This document shows, piece by piece, positions 23,043-35,329 of a DNA stretch of 64,000 bases. The position numbers and the translations under genes are program-made. The stretch's first letter is position 1. Every line of letters begins with the position of its first letter. A model generated the notes under the pieces. That model saw only the letters and a program-made list of their open reading frames with translations, made no database searches and was not told where the DNA came from. Origin of the DNA: Blumeriella jaapii (Eukaryota; Ascomycota; Leotiomycetes; Helotiales; Drepanopezizaceae); assembly GCA_009599575.1 (NCBI GenBank), contig VWND01000011.1, forward strand, positions 62,001 to 126,000. The letters are read 5' to 3'.

Positions 23043-23654
23043 TTTGAGAAGCCGTATTCCGTTTTTCTGATTATCCGTTTGTCCTAGTTGACCTCGGCAA
23101 CTGGCGCAGGTAATGATCTCGGAAGTTGGATTTGCTTCGGTGGATTGTGAGATCTGTATATGATTAGAAAAGCGCTGCGACTAAGCTCCACAGCATCTCA
23201 CATCGAATGTATCCCATAACATAATCTTAGAAAGAGAGAAACACCAGTACTCATTCTGTCCCTCTTGCGAATCCCATCGCCATCCAAACCTCGAGGAAGA
23301 TATGGAGTGCTGTAGGCAGAGGTAGGCCCTCCAGTCGACAAGTAACCGTAGTCTGCAGAAAAGGGTAGACAAGCATGACTGCCGCGCAAGCGCAGGCAGG
23401 ATGGAAGTTTAGGTGTCGATCTTGGGGATTTGTATCGGTGACCAGACCACTGACTCGCAGAGCGAGGCATGGCCACCTTCTTGATACCCTTGGTTCGGCC
23501 TTTGAGTGTACAAACGGGGGGGGAGAGAGGAGAGAGAGAGAGAGAGAGAGAGACGAGGAGAGAGAGAGAGGGAGAGCGAGTAGAGAGAGAGAGAGAGAGA
23601 GGAGAGTGATGCCTGAGAGAGAGATTGAGGATCCGCTCCGAGGAGAGCGGAGGG
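23043..23654. other. Intergenic with a GA microsatellite
   Basis: Contains a GA-rich microsatellite at about 23518-23608. Ser/Leu-rich minus-strand frames in this stretch come from the repeat. Confidence 0.6.
23518..23608. repeat. (GA)n-rich tract
   Basis: GAGAGA runs interrupted by GGA and CGA. Confidence 0.9.
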
Positions 23655-24447
23655 CTACATGGAGATTCTTGCAATCAGCAAGGTAGCAAGCAGGAACGTG
23701 CTGATATCGATGAGTCCAATTCCTGAGCTGGCGAGAACTTGGTGTTGGCACCGTAGCCTTTGCTTGCGGCTACTTTCGCTGCCTCGTCATGGACAGGTGG
23801 CCATGGCCACTTGAGCCATTCTCTGGCGCGGGAACATCGGGCTTGTGGCAATGCCAGAAATCCATCATCTCAGCCCAGTTCTCGCTGGGAAGGTCCTTCC
23901 ATACTTTGATGGTTCCGCTCTCCAGAATGGCCGCCTTGCACTGACGGCATGCAAATCCAGCATCGCCGGTAAGGTCTTTGGCAGACCAGGGAACCTCATT
24001 GCTCTGCGCATCTTCAATGCTAGCTCTGGAGGCTTGGCCTGCGAGAGGGAGGCGCCAGGAGAGCTCTTTGTTGCCCAGAATGGGCCTTTGAAGCCGGAAG
24101 CTGGCGATAGCCTGGCCAGGAAGGCTCAAGGTAGTTGATTGTCCCTCATGGTGGAGGATGAATTGTCTTCCATCTGCTGACAGCTCTGCTCTAGTCTCGG
24201 ATTTGCTGACACCGTCGAGCGCAACGATGACCGAGATCTGGCGGATATTGGAAAGCAGCTCTGCGTAGATCAAGGGTGTGCTTGAATACATGACACCGAT
24301 GCTGTGTGTCTTGGACGCGAGGTCGATCGTGGTCGAAACATTTTGGGTGGTTCGAAAAGGAAGATGGTTGTCGTCGGAAATCGAACTGGTTTTGTTTGCC
24401 ATAGCTCCGGACCAAGGATTTAAGTTGATCCGAGTGCACCATGCCAC
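23655..24447 (-). CDS. UBE3D/HECT_2-like E3 ubiquitin ligase (E2-interacting protein)
   Basis: Resembles the fungal homologue of UBE3D, which binds E2 enzymes and has a HECT-like C-terminal half. The N-terminal part has LIYAELLSNIRQISVIVAL, typical of the family start, so ATG at 24291 (MYSSTPLIYAEL) is as likely as 24447. The middle has zinc-ligand-like FACRQCKAAIL and the hallmark DLPSENWAEMMDFWHCHKPD. The C-terminal KGYGANTKF and GIGLIDISTFLLA lie in other frames. Two single-base deletions, near 23791 (CCC) and 23731, rejoin them; with both restored the length is exactly 265 codons. The last 15 or so residues are uncertain. It is divergently transcribed from the questin-oxidase-like gene across about 150 bp. 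Confidence 0.8.
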
Positions 24448-24600
24448 TTATCCCGAAGTAATCCCGAAGTCGACCCGATTGGCTGTGGCAGACCTCACCT
24501 CCCCTACGCCAACCTATGCTACAGCCTTACCCCACAGCCAAGCTCTCATCCCAACAGCTTCAAGAAGCCCGAGACATCCAATTTTTACAAAGTCGTCACA
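24448..24600. promoter_or_regulatory. Short shared promoter region between divergent genes
   Basis: Only 153 bp separate the outermost start codons of the UBE3D-like (-) and questin-oxidase-like (+) genes, so both promoters must overlap here (longer if the UBE3D-like start is 24291). No TATA box is obvious. Confidence 0.5.
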
Positions 24601-26013
24601 ATGTCGTCTCCTATGATAGCCTGGGTACCAATTGTCAACAGGTTGGCGAAATACTTCACCACCAGCAATTACGCCACCCAATCCATTGATCTCCCCTCTG
24701 TTGAGATCCACGATGTAGAGACAGCGGCCGAGAAACGTCCCAGAACTCTCAAGCATCTCCTCCGAGAAACCACGTCAATCACTCCATTCTCTACCACGAC
24801 CTGCAATACCACAATCATATGCCCCATCTGCTTGGCTCTGCGTATCTTCTGGGAGCGGGTGCAGAGCACTTGAACAAGATCTACGATGACGAGTCCGAGG
24901 AGCTCGAGGGCTGGAAGGACTCCCCTGCAGAAGTCACCGACCGAGACTGGCGGGAGTTCTTGGGGGACAAGAGATACCAGAGAGCATATGTGGATTTCTA
25001 CGAGGATGAGATGGCGCTGAAGCATGATTATGACTGGAGGGGGGTAGCAAACGAGTACCTGTTCAGCGGAAAGGAGCCTCTCATCAATGGGCTCATTGGT
25101 GGGCGTACGTCAACATGCTTTACCTTTCTCATACCTCCCTATATTGTAGGCAAATCTTGCTAACTGATTGATGTAGTGGGCCACCCCTTGATACATCTAG
25201 CCTACGCATACGAGCTCTCCAGCAAAGAACTCGGCACCGAAGCCCTCGCCATGTCATCCTGCGCCTACGACTACCTACACAAATACCTCGACGACCCCTC
25301 TTACACCAGCCCCTCCAGCTACAGCATGACCTCGCCGCTTGACATCCTCCACCGCATCCACGCCGACGCGCGCTTCGACGGGCTCTTTGCGGCCGTGGCG
25401 CCGCCAACATGGACACGCTCTTCGCGGAGCACGAAGCGCTCGTCCTAGAGCACTGGAACGCATGGAGCGTCACGGATCCCACGCAGCAGTTCCAGGAATC
25501 GCAGGAGGCGGCCGTGGCGCTGCTGGTGCGCACCGTGGCGCCGGGCTCGCACGCGTACGACTTCTTCATGGTGCATCTGCTGACGACGTCGCACGCGGTG
25601 CGGGTGCTGCTGCCGCTGATCCCGAAGCGGTTTCACGTCGGCCTCGTGAGACAGTGGTGGTTGCTGGCGATCGCCGTGTACGTGGCGCAGCTGAGGCCGA
25701 AGATCAGTGAGGATGTGGAAAAGGTGCCGGAGGCTGGCAAGGGGTGGAAGTACGTGGAGGAGATGGGGTTGAACGGGCCGTGGAGCATGGACGCGCATTA
25801 CGTCAAAGGTAAGCTCACCCCTCCCCCTTCTCTACTCGTCTTCAAGTCGCCATTCTGGCAGATAACAGCGGCTGACTACATCAAGCGTTGAGAGCAATGA
25901 AGGAAGCGGCCTTCACCTGGGGCGATGTACACGAGCGGTACCTCGCAACTGCCGTGCATTTCGCAGACGACTTCAAAGGCTGGACCGGCTTCGGCTCATC
26001 GGGGGTCAATTGA
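24601..26013 (+). CDS. Questin oxidase-like protein (DUF4243 family)
   Basis: Member of the fungal questin-oxidase-like/AflY family; some members perform Baeyer-Villiger-type ring opening of anthraquinones, while many are of unknown substrate. Exons: 24601-25104, 25177-25808, 25886-26013. Family features: LKHLLRENHVNHSILYH and YHNHMPHLLGSAYLLGAG (His-rich motifs), HLNKIYDDESEELEGW, YQRAYVDFYEDE, GHPLIHLAYAYELSSKELG, DFFMVHLLTTSHAVRVLLP, and FADDFKGWTGFGSSG at the end. Two single-base deletions, near 24768 (AAA) and 25404 (CC), break the frame; adding one base at each gives exactly 422 codons. Both introns have good GT-AG sites. No other pathway genes lie nearby, so it is probably not part of a metabolite cluster and its substrate is unknown. 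Confidence 0.85.
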
Positions 26014-26828
26014 AACCCGTCGCTTACATAATCCGTAAACAACGAGTATAGTAAGTCCCCTCTGGAGCAGCGGATACGGGGATTTGCACTGTACATACCT
26101 AGCAGCGGGCGTTCTCGGCTTCTCATCCTCTTTCTCACGACGTAATGACGGCGCAACGACACAAAGCTTTCGAATCCAATCCCGATCGCGGGTTCTTGGA
26201 GTCTACGCACCAAGACATCTGAAGATTCTCATCTTCGCGAGTCTCGGGTAGATAGATCGGTAGATAGAGAGATAGCTTTTCAGGAAGACCACTCACTCGC
26301 TACCTACCTACCTACCTTACCTCCCTCCCTTTCTTCACACATACATACATACACATCCTCCGCGCCTTTCCCTCAACTCCTACGCACCAAAAGCCTTCTT
26401 TCCTTTTCATCTCTACCTCCCTCCCTCCCTGCTACTTACATCACACAGGGAAGACCGCAGGACAGCAAAGCCCAATCAAGGCACGACGTCTCAACTCGAA
26501 ATCGCCACCTCCATCTACCTAGCACCTTGCCTACAGATAGGGTGGGGGCACGCGAAAGGGAGGCCGGCAGGCGAAGGAGGAAGAGGCGGAGAAGTTCTGC
26601 TTTGACGGGTAGGGAGGAGGGGGCTGGATGGAATAGCTAGCTAGCTAGCTACAGTACAATACAGCAGTTCCGTATGTATGTATGTATGTACATACATCGT
26701 CGCTGAGTAGCTCTCGCTCTGGACGGTGCCGGCCCTAGAACGGCGGAGATGTTTCGATGTGCAACGCGGAAGACAGGCAGAGGATCGTTTATTCATCCAT
26801 CCATTCATTCATTCATTCAATCATTCAA
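26014..26828. other. Convergent intergenic region
   Basis: Lies between the 3' ends of the questin-oxidase-like gene (+) and RAD17 (-). Holds TACC and CATA simple repeats, an AGCTAGCTAGCTAGCT palindrome near 26634-26651, (GTAT)n near 26672-26690 and (CATT)n near 26796-26830. No gene seen. Confidence 0.6.
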
Positions 26829-29583
26829 TCAATCATCCTCGATATCGTCATCGCTCAGCACCAGTTTCTGCTCTGGCGCCGTGACCATGGCCACCGCACC
26901 TCCACCAGCGACCGCCTTCCCCCTCAACACGAGCCCCTTCTTCCTCGTACGGCTGTCTCCCCCCTCATCCTGTGGCCGATCCGTCGCCCACTCCTCGCCC
27001 ACCCTCGGCCCTCTCTCAGCCGCCTCCTCGGCAGTGGCGTCCTCGGACGAGGACGTGACTCCGATCCCGCGGAACGTGGCCACCCTCTCCAACTGGCGGA
27101 TCGCCAGGGCAGACCAAGAGGAAGAGGAAGACGAAGACGAAGACGAAGACGTGGCTCTGGAGGAGCGGGCCAGGGTGAGCATGTAGGGGAGGCGCTCGAG
27201 CAGCATTTCCTTGCGGCCGGACGAGCCGATGGACAGCAGCGGCGCGACGCCCTCGTCTGTGTGGCGGGCCTCGGCGGGGGCTTTGAGGAGGCCGCTGGGG
27301 CGCATCCCGCGCTCTACGGAGCCGAGTCCCGGTCTCGCGAACGCCGCGGCGCCGGCGGCGGCCTCTCTCGGGCCCGCGGGCTCGCCTCTCGCCAGGCGCG
27401 TGGCCCACAGGTCGACGCTGCTCTCGATCTCCTCTTTCGTGCGCCACAGCTTGAGACTGGTGGGGTAGAAGATGCGGAAGGCTTCGCCGTGCTGGCCGGT
27501 GCGGAGGCCGGCGGCTGCGGGCGCCGCGCGTTGGACCGGCGACGGGAGCGCGAACAGGATGCCGCGGACGGCGATCTGGAAGCAGATTTCGTCCTGCCGC
27601 AACACGTCGCCGCCGCCGCCACCGAAGCCGGAGGAAGTGAAGGTGCCGTCCCAGGACGGGCAGAGCAGGTCGCTGTCGGAGAGGGCATCGATGCAGCCGT
27701 TGACGTGGTCGAGCGAGGAGAACTCGAAGGAGGTGGGCGGAGCGTCGCAGGAGAGCAGGTAGTTCTCGTGGAGCGCGGCCACGAAGGTCTGGGTGTCTGT
27801 GCCGGTTTCGTCGATGAGCTCGTCGACCCGGACTTGGCTTCGCTTGGGACGAGCGTGCATCGACATGAAGGCCGGGAGGCGCTCAACGTCCGTCTCGCCA
27901 GCTGGGACGACGGGAGCGGCCTCCTCCCTCTTGTTGTGGACAACCTTGCCGACTGCATGAAAGATTCCCAGACTGGCCTCTCGCCGTGTTACGAGCTCGA
28001 GGCTTTCTGCTTCCATCGTCGTCAGAGCCGTCGCGTCCTTGCCGGTTTTCCTGGTTTTGCCAAATGCGACCTTGGCCCCCCAATTGCCATCAACATCGCC
28101 GCGAAGACATAGAAATTCGAGGGATCCAATTGCGCTTCGGATGTCCCCGATCTCGCCGATCTTCTTGAGAACCAGCGGACCCGGCGTTGTTCTTCGGCCT
28201 GAGACCCGAGACTCTTTCTGTACTACGAGTTCGAGAGCCTTGGTCAGAAAGGTAGGGGCAATGGCATTGAACTCTATCGTCCTGACTCCGGGGTTGCAGA
28301 ATCTCTGGGCCGAGCAGTCGGTGTGTGGTAAAGCTATCTGCCGAGGCAGAAGCCGTAGTGAGTAGAGTCTCTGATATGATCATGACCACGGGTGTGATGG
28401 GGTCCTTAGACTGATGGTTCACCATGGAGAGAGGCGGTGTATTGGAGGCAAGATATGAGATGATTGTGGATCTGAATGACTGTAACGCTGTGGAGGAGCG
28501 CGTAAACGTGTTGGGAAATTCTTCTATGAGAATGAGATTCTTCCGGCGATCGAGTGGCTTGGCTTCTGGCTTGGGAGCTACTTGCTCATCCGCGGAGAAA
28601 ATATCCAGCTGTCCAAATTTCCCCCCCCGGCCCATAAACTCCTCGAACTGGGCAGACATGGAGAGAAATCCATTTGAAGAGGCAACGGATCCGACCGGGT
28701 TACGCCATTCCAGCACGTTACAGCCCATGTCCCTCGCCAACAGCTGTACTGTGGTGGTCTTTGCGGTTCCCGCGGCCCCCTTCAATATCAGAAGCCGCTG
28801 TCTCACGCGGCCTCGCATGACATCTTCGAGCCATGCTCGGACGTCCGAGACTTTCTTTTTGTGAACCGCCAGCTCGTTCAAGTTCGCAGGGGCAAATCGC
28901 TCGGCCCACGGCCTCGTGTCTTCCGCATGTTTGGTTCTGGGTGCGTGCTTGGGTACAGCAAATTTCTGACTTGCGCTGGGAGGGTCTCCCGCTCCCATGT
29001 TGTGTGGCTCCACGCCTCTCGCCCGTTTCCGTGCTGCCAACCCGACCATGCTGGACGGGGGCGCTCTCGACTCGACGACATCGTCTTCGGAGATCAGGTC
29101 ATCGTCCTCTTCATACCTCGAGCTCTTGGCGCTTCGTACGGACAGCTTCGGCCTGGACATCGTTCTGAAAGTACCCTCTGCCTGCTGCCGACGCGCCTGT
29201 TGCGCGAACAAGCTGTGTATGTTCCCGCTCCTGACCTTGTCGTCGACCCTCCCCCTTGGCTTCGCCTTCTCCGGACTGCTGCTCGCGCTCTTCGTGCCAG
29301 CTTTGGGCCCGCGAGCCGGGTTGGCGCGGTGTTTGGGCGCGGCATTCGGGGGGTGGTTCGCGGTCGTCTTTGCTTGAGGCTGCATCTTCCGGGGAGGCGC
29401 CTGGAAGTTCGGAGAAGCGTGGACAGCTTCGGGAGACTCTGCGGCGTCCGAGGAGAGGGGAGACGAGGGGATCAAGAAGTTTGGGCGAGCTCTTGGTTGG
29501 GTTACGGGCTCATCCTCCTCGTCTTCTTCCTCGTCGGAGGAGGGCACGACGGTCCGCTTGCGCCGCTTCGTGGGAGGAGCCAT
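26829..29583 (-). CDS. RAD17: Checkpoint clamp loader RAD17 (yeast Rad24)
   Basis: Large subunit of the Rad17-RFC complex that loads the 9-1-1 clamp at damaged DNA. From MAPPTKRRKR at 29583: a disordered basic/acidic N-terminus (residues 1-220); DTRPWAERFAPANLNELAVH; Walker A GAAGTAKTTT at about 269-278; Walker B-like NLILIEEFPN; RLLGPEIL before the break. The second half carries IEFNAIAPTFLTKAL, SAIGSLEFLCL, SLGIFHAVGKVVHNK and HENYLLSC, all Rad17 features. Near 28296 one extra base breaks EIL-N-PGVRTIEF; removing it gives exactly 918 codons (917 aa) with no intron. The C-terminal third has a poly-Ser tract and an acidic end (SDDDIEDD). As written the frame would split into two proteins; I take it as one gene. 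Confidence 0.9.
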
Positions 29584-30249
29584 GCCACCGGGAGCTGGCT
29601 GAACAGAGACTCATGGATCTGCTCCTTTTCTCTCACATAATGTGTCTGTTGCTGCGACACGGTGGGCCGGCTGCTGGGAAGATGTCGCTGCGTCTGCGAT
29701 AAAAGTCTCGGGCGTTCTTATCGTTCGGCGCTAGTCCAATGCTTTTCTCGGCTACGAGCTGGATCTGTCGACGTCTCTACGCGAGCTCGGGGAAAGCAAA
29801 CAAACGTATGCGGAGAAACAAAATCACACACTAAATAATAGAATACGATAACCCAGTGTGCAGATATTGCAGACCGATGCGTCAAGTTCTCGGTTCTTTT
29901 ACAGGGGCCGTGTCCCTTAGGTATGCTAAAATAAAAGGACATGAAAAGGTACAGTACCTGCTGAAAGCGAAGTAATGCTCTCAACAGCCAGCGGCGGATA
30001 GTCAGGAGTACCTTGCTTAATCATTGAGATGTTTTTTCTTATGGCAGATGTTTTAGTGCACAAGGGCGTATTAATTTGGTATTTATAAATGGCTGAGATA
30101 TGTAGACTGCGTCTTCTGCAGAGTAACAGTCCGAGTTGTACAGTACTGTAGCGCGCTTCCGCACCACTGCGGGCGGGTACGAAGTGAAGCAAGCCTGTTC
30201 TTCGTGCTGTTCCTACACTCCGGCCACTGGCAGAGGAGGTTCAGTACAT
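29584..30249. other. Intergenic, RAD17 promoter and F-box gene 3' end
   Basis: Two tandem leftward genes flank this 666-bp stretch. It is comparatively AT-rich around 29800-30130 and contains TACTGTA at about 30140-30150. No gene seen. Confidence 0.6.
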
Positions 30250-32299
30250 TCACGGATCCTCACGCAGCGTCACATTCCGGTCGAAACACCATACCGCATA
30301 CCCTTTCGTTCCGAACAACACCACGAACCTGTCATCGCCACATAAAACCGAGTACGGCTTGCGCCTGTGATCTGGACCAGAAGCATCCTCGATGGTAGCA
30401 TGTAGCCCTGCCCCGATTTTCCTGCAGGTTTCTGTGCCACGGGTCAGTCAGTCAGCGATTGCCCGTTGCGAGTTGCGAGACATGTCACGGGGAATCCCGG
30501 GGCTGGATGATGGGGCGTACCGTTATCGGGTTGGAAACCAGCGCCCCCAAAGAAAAGATCTTCCTCGCGCGGGAAGAGAAAGGGGAAATAACGCAGCGAG
30601 CGTGGGTCGTATTGGCAGTCGAATGTTTTGCTATCCATGTCGAATGTTAGCTGTGAGTAGCACTCCATGTCTCGATTTTCGAAGACATCGTATCGCGTGC
30701 CGAAAAGTCGACAGTGGCCAGACAGACGTCTGAGCAGAAGAAGACCGTCGAATCTGGTGACGTGGCGCTCCCGTGGTCTGTCGGGGGAAGCGACCTGCGG
30801 GCGGTTGTGTTCGATGGTGTGAATCGATTGCTTGGTCTGGCCTTGAAAGTGTGTAATTTTGATGATACGCGCAGGGAATTCGCGTTGGTCGCCTGGGATG
30901 TCTCTGTCTTCAACGACGAAGAAGCTATCTAATGGGGGAAGGCCAGATCATTAGCCGGCTTCGCCTTTTACTCCCATCTTCGCTTCCCGCAAATGTTTCC
31001 GAAAACATGACATAGGTAGCTAGCTACCCAGCATTTTACATATCTGCCTTGAATATCCATGTGGAATTGAGTGCCTACCTGCATCGTGGGGATGGAAAGC
31101 CAGGCACACCAGACCGCAACCATCGATTATATTTGGTATCGCCGTTTCAACCTGGATCAGGGGCTGATCTGGGGCTCCAAGGTCCCAAATGTAGACCGCG
31201 TTGCTGCGGGTCACGAGGCCGACGCAGTCACCGCGCGTAGAAATATCCCAAACCCGGCACGGGAGCATAGCTCTAGAAGGTCCTGATTGATGGGGTGCTC
31301 CGAATTTCTGCAAGGGCCATGCGTACATATAATGACTTGAGGCAGTAAGAATCGCGTGGTAGAATGTGTCGGGTAAGGAGGGCACCAAAGCATAGGTAGG
31401 AAGGGCAGAAGGAATTGTGCGTAGCTTACGGATCGGAGGTTCTCGCTATAATAAAGTTATCACATAGGGCCCAATGGCCCATAAAAGCCTCGCGGTTCTC
31501 ATTCATGAAGCATTCTTCCGTGTTCGAAGAGAGGCTCTTCACAATGAAAGCTCGATCTCCGGATTTAAAAGCAATTCGACCATTGTGGTATCGCGCACGC
31601 TCCGCAGTGTAGCCGTGGCTCCCATACGTTTTCATAGAGTGGTGCTGGCCACGTGCTCGTTTGATCGAAATCAGACAGGTTTCGTCGAACCATTCCTTGA
31701 GCTGTTTCTTAGCATCCTCTTGCTTGGATTCAAGATTGTCTGCACCCGCATCACTCTGGAGACTTCGATAGTCTTGCTCATATTTCCGAGGAAAGTGTTT
31801 CTTTAGCAAGCCGAGGCAGACGTCTGCGTTCCCGAATGCTGCGTTCCAGGAGCGACACACGCGCCGAATCCTGAAGAGGTCTTCGAAATCCAGGGAGGCG
31901 AGAACGAGTGCCCTCAATTCGGGAGGGAGTCTTTTAGAGAAGGCGTCTGGAGTACTGATGGCATTGATACGAATTCGGAGATCGACGATCTCTTGGATGC
32001 TCAGATGGGCAAGGAGGGATCTCAATCTAGACTCTGGTTAGCCTTATGCCAGAGATGGCACCCAACCAAGAGCCCGGGTTGTCTGTAACGTGCTGTGCCG
32101 CACAGCTCGCGAGCAACGAAAGCAACGGTCCCCATGCCAGACGGCATTGCGACGTCCCGGCGGATGCGGAGTCAACTCACGCCAATGATCGTCTTTGTTG
32201 CAAAGATCCCAGCATGCCGGGAGGCGTGTCGGGATCCAAGGTCAAGGAGTTGAGCGCATCGACCAGCTCCTGGGCGGCAGGACCAGGATTGGCTGCCAT
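30250..32299 (-). CDS. F-box protein with probable propeller-like C-terminal region
   Basis: Probable substrate receptor of an SCF ubiquitin ligase. Exons: 32299-32181, 32026-31430, 31335-31079, 30928-30521, 30431-30250; they total 1563 nt, exactly 521 codons (520 aa), with no correction. The start is MAANPGPAAQELVDALNS. The F-box lies at about residues 73-120 (LPPELRALVLASLDFEDL, then RIRRVCRSWN). The region after it contains VWDISTRGDCVGLVTRSNAV and VYIWDLGAPDQPL, FHPHDADSFFVVEDRD, FDGLLLLRRLSG, FVVLFGTKGYAVWCFD and similar strands that look like a WD/Kelch-type propeller, though no clean repeat can be defined by eye. Donors are GTGAGT, GTAAGC, GTAGGC and GTACGC. The substrate is unknown. 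Confidence 0.85.
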
Positions 32300-32572
32300 T
32301 TCAGGACCGACGTTTGCCCACGATTCTGGGGTGTTGGGGAGTCGTGGAATGTCGATGAGAGAGAAATGCCGATGGTGGCGTCAACGGATGAGACGGATTG
32401 AGCGACTAGAGACGAGTGCACGTGTGTGCACGTGTGTGCACGTGTGCACGTCTTTCTCCTCTCCGCGAATGGAGCGCAGGGAGTCGGCGGGGGAGGTGTG
32501 ATGATCGATGATCACCGCTGGGCTGGTCTCGCGGTTCCATGCGGTGATGTGCCATGTACCGTTTATCCATGG

Positions 32573-32656
32573 TGTTGTCGAAATGGCGGTCATGTGACAT
32601 AATCGAAATGACGGTCATGTGATGTTATCGAAATGGCGGTCATGTGACATTATCGA
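32573..32656. repeat. Tandem repeat of about 25 bp with TCATGTGA cores, three to four copies
   Basis: Units close to TATCGAAATGGCGGTCATGTGACAT repeat three to four times with single-base differences. Each carries TCATGTGA, an E-box-like (CANNTG) hexamer. Confidence 0.85.
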
Positions 32657-32806
32657 ACACGCGAAGTTCCCAGTGCCACAGCATCGGGATGGGAGAGGAA
32701 TGCGCTCTGATGCCGAACTCTGATTCTCGCGGGCTTGGGCCGCCGACATGGGCTGTGGTGTAGTGTCTCTCTGCTCCGTATGGGAGCGATGTGTGGAGGT
32801 GAATGC

Positions 32807-32862
32807 TCCAGTCCCTCCAGTCCTCCAGTCCTCCAGTCCTCCAGTCCTCCAGTCCTCCGGTC
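32807..32862. repeat. (TCCTCCAG)n 8-bp tandem repeat
   Basis: About six to seven units, the last ones varying to TCCTCCGG. Confidence 0.9.
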
Positions 32863-33394
32863 CCCCAGGCGACCCCTATCTTGCCCTTGATCGACAGGGG
32901 ATTTCTATCGTGAGGCTCTGCGAATATTACGCAGGACTTCGGCGCATCATGAGATTGGCGTTTCGGATCCGGCTGTTCGGGCGCTGGTCATGGCGTACAT
33001 AAGGGCGTGAAAAGTCGACACCGAAGGCCTGACGAAGGCGAAGCGGCAGGAGAAGCACGTCGGCGCGTTTCTAGCCCGGCCAGAGCGCCGGGCTCGATCG
33101 GTCCCGACTACTGTCTGCTACGGTCTGCTGCGGTCGGAGGGTCGAAGGGCCTGTTGATGGGTAGCACCATCTCGCGAGCATTGGACCATCATCACCGGCA
33201 TCAGATGGTGTGTCGGGGATGCGGATGGACCCCTGGAAATGATGGCGATACGGGTTGGCAGCTTGGTACAGGACCGGACTGCAGAAGTGTGACGCGTATC
33301 AGGTCTCGGAGACTGGCAATTTTGCGTGGCAGGGAGAGTCTTGCGAGGACGATGAGACTTGGGGATTCCTAGAAACCAGAGTACCAGAGGAGAA

Positions 33395-34080
33395 GTGCTA
33401 CACAGTGTAAGTAAGTGCAGTGTAGTGAGTGTAGTGTAAGTACAGTGTAAGTGAGTATAGTGTAGGTGAGTATAGTGTCAGTGTGTATAGTGTAAGTATG
33501 TAAGTACTCTTTACTGTACAATTTAAATACGGACAGTGTAATATTGCACAGTTTAACTTTTATTATTTACTGTACAGTATAAATGCTGAACAGTACATAC
33601 ACTGTAATTGCATACACAGTGTAAATACTATACATACAATGTAATTCTGTGTAGTATAAGTACTGTTTATTAGGTAGGTATACTATATGAATATCGTACA
33701 GTGTAAATACCGTACCATGTAAGTCTTGTTAGTAAGTATAATGTAAGTACTGTTTACTTTATAATGGAAATACTGGACCGGTAATACTGGACCGTGTAAT
33801 ACTGCACAGTGTAAGTACTGTTTACTGTACAGTGTAGATTCTGTATAGTACATACACTGTAACTGCATACACAGTGTAAATACTATACATACAGTGTGAG
33901 TAAGTTAAGTGCAAGTACTGTTTACTGTACTGTATAAATACTGCACACTGTAATACCGTACACTGTATTACCATACACTGTAATACCGTACACTGTAATA
34001 CCGTACAGTACCAACACTGTCGCTACACATACAGTACACACACAGTCTACATCTCTACACAGCACTGTGTTGAACTGTAC
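33395..34080. repeat. Degenerate GTGTAAGTACTG / TACTGTACAGTGTAAA repeat field
   Basis: Several hundred bases of interlocking short palindromes (TACTGTACAGTA-like) spaced by TGTAA words. AT-richer than the flanks. Confidence 0.85.
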
Positions 34081-35329
34081 ATCTCTCTGCTTGATCTCCA
34101 AGCTCCGACCCAACCCGCGCCAATCACATCGCGAGCCGATCCAAAGTTTCTACGGTCGATCTCTGGCTCGTGCGGTGGTGAAGCTTTGCAAGTGCACTGG
34201 CAACTTGAAGGGTCTGAGATGACTAGTGGGTAGACCATGTTTACATCGCTCGGCCGAGCGCTTCTGGCGAGCTTTCGAATCCCGTTCTGTGCATGTCCAT
34301 ACCGAACAGACAGAACAAACAGAACAGACAGTACAGTGCGTACAGCGAGCGAGCTAGCTCTCAGGATTCATGGGGAAAAGGGAGGGAGGATTGATTAATT
34401 ACCGTACCCGTCTACTGTGTCTAGCTGTGCATGCTGCAGACCGACCTTGCTCGGAGGGGATGAGAAAGAAAGCATCCACTACTCCCAGCACCCACTACGC
34501 CCAGCACTACAGTACCTGACGCCGGACTCGCGCTGAATGATATCGACGGACCACCGACTGCATGCATGGTTCTGGCTGGTCTTCGCGCGCCTTGGAAAGC
34601 TTCACCCCTCGGCCCCATCGTGAAGAGGCCAGGCGCCGTACGGGACAGTACTGCACTGTACGTACTGTACGTACTTGTCTCTGTACTATGTCCTGGACAT
34701 CGCACCGTAGTGCTGCACGGAGTATCTCCCAGAAGTTTCTTTCCACGCGGCGCGGCGGTCGGTTTGGCGAGTCAGACCGATTTGCTTCCAGGCTCAGGCT
34801 CAGCCAGAGCACACATGCCATCGCCTTCCCGTCCGCTGCGGTGCGGTGCGCGGCGGTAGGGGGCGAGAGTTTGCACTTTGCGAGCAAAGTATACAAACGA
34901 GCCTGTGAGGGTGGCCGCCGTTCATTCCAGGTCCACGATGGGCGTCGGACTGCCCATCCCTATCTCGTGTGCATTCCAGCCTGCCACGGGCCTCTGCACG
35001 GTGCGGTGCGTGTCGGCCGCGGCGCCGTGGGCCTTTTTTTTTTTTCTCTCTCTCTCTGTCTGTCTCGGTCTGCGCGAGCACGATCTCCTCTGTGCTGGCT
35101 GGTCCGGTCCGGTACGGGACCGTACCGTGCGACCGGTCTCGTCGCTCGGCCTGGGGGGGTGTGCTGCGTTGGGGGGGTGTACGGGCGGTAGATACAGGAG
35201 CAAGCATGATGACAAGGAAACAGGTCTCGGGGTGAACTCTGCTCCTCCGCCGTCCCTGTTCGGCGTCAAGGGGGTACTGAAGCATGTGTGTACAGTCAGG
35301 GTGTGGGGGGGTAGAATAGATGGATACAG

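Noticed and set aside
24601..26013. Secondary-metabolite cluster anchored by the questin-oxidase-like gene
   Set aside because: The neighbours are UBE3D-like, RAD17 and F-box genes; no polyketide synthase, transporter or pathway regulator is present.
26757..28112. 451-codon plus-strand frame
   Set aside because: It is antisense to RAD17; the minus strand joins to the upstream RAD17 frame with family motifs.
32411..32862. Possible CRISPR-like array from regularly spaced repeats
   Set aside because: The units are contiguous tandem repeats without unique spacers, and the DNA is eukaryotic.
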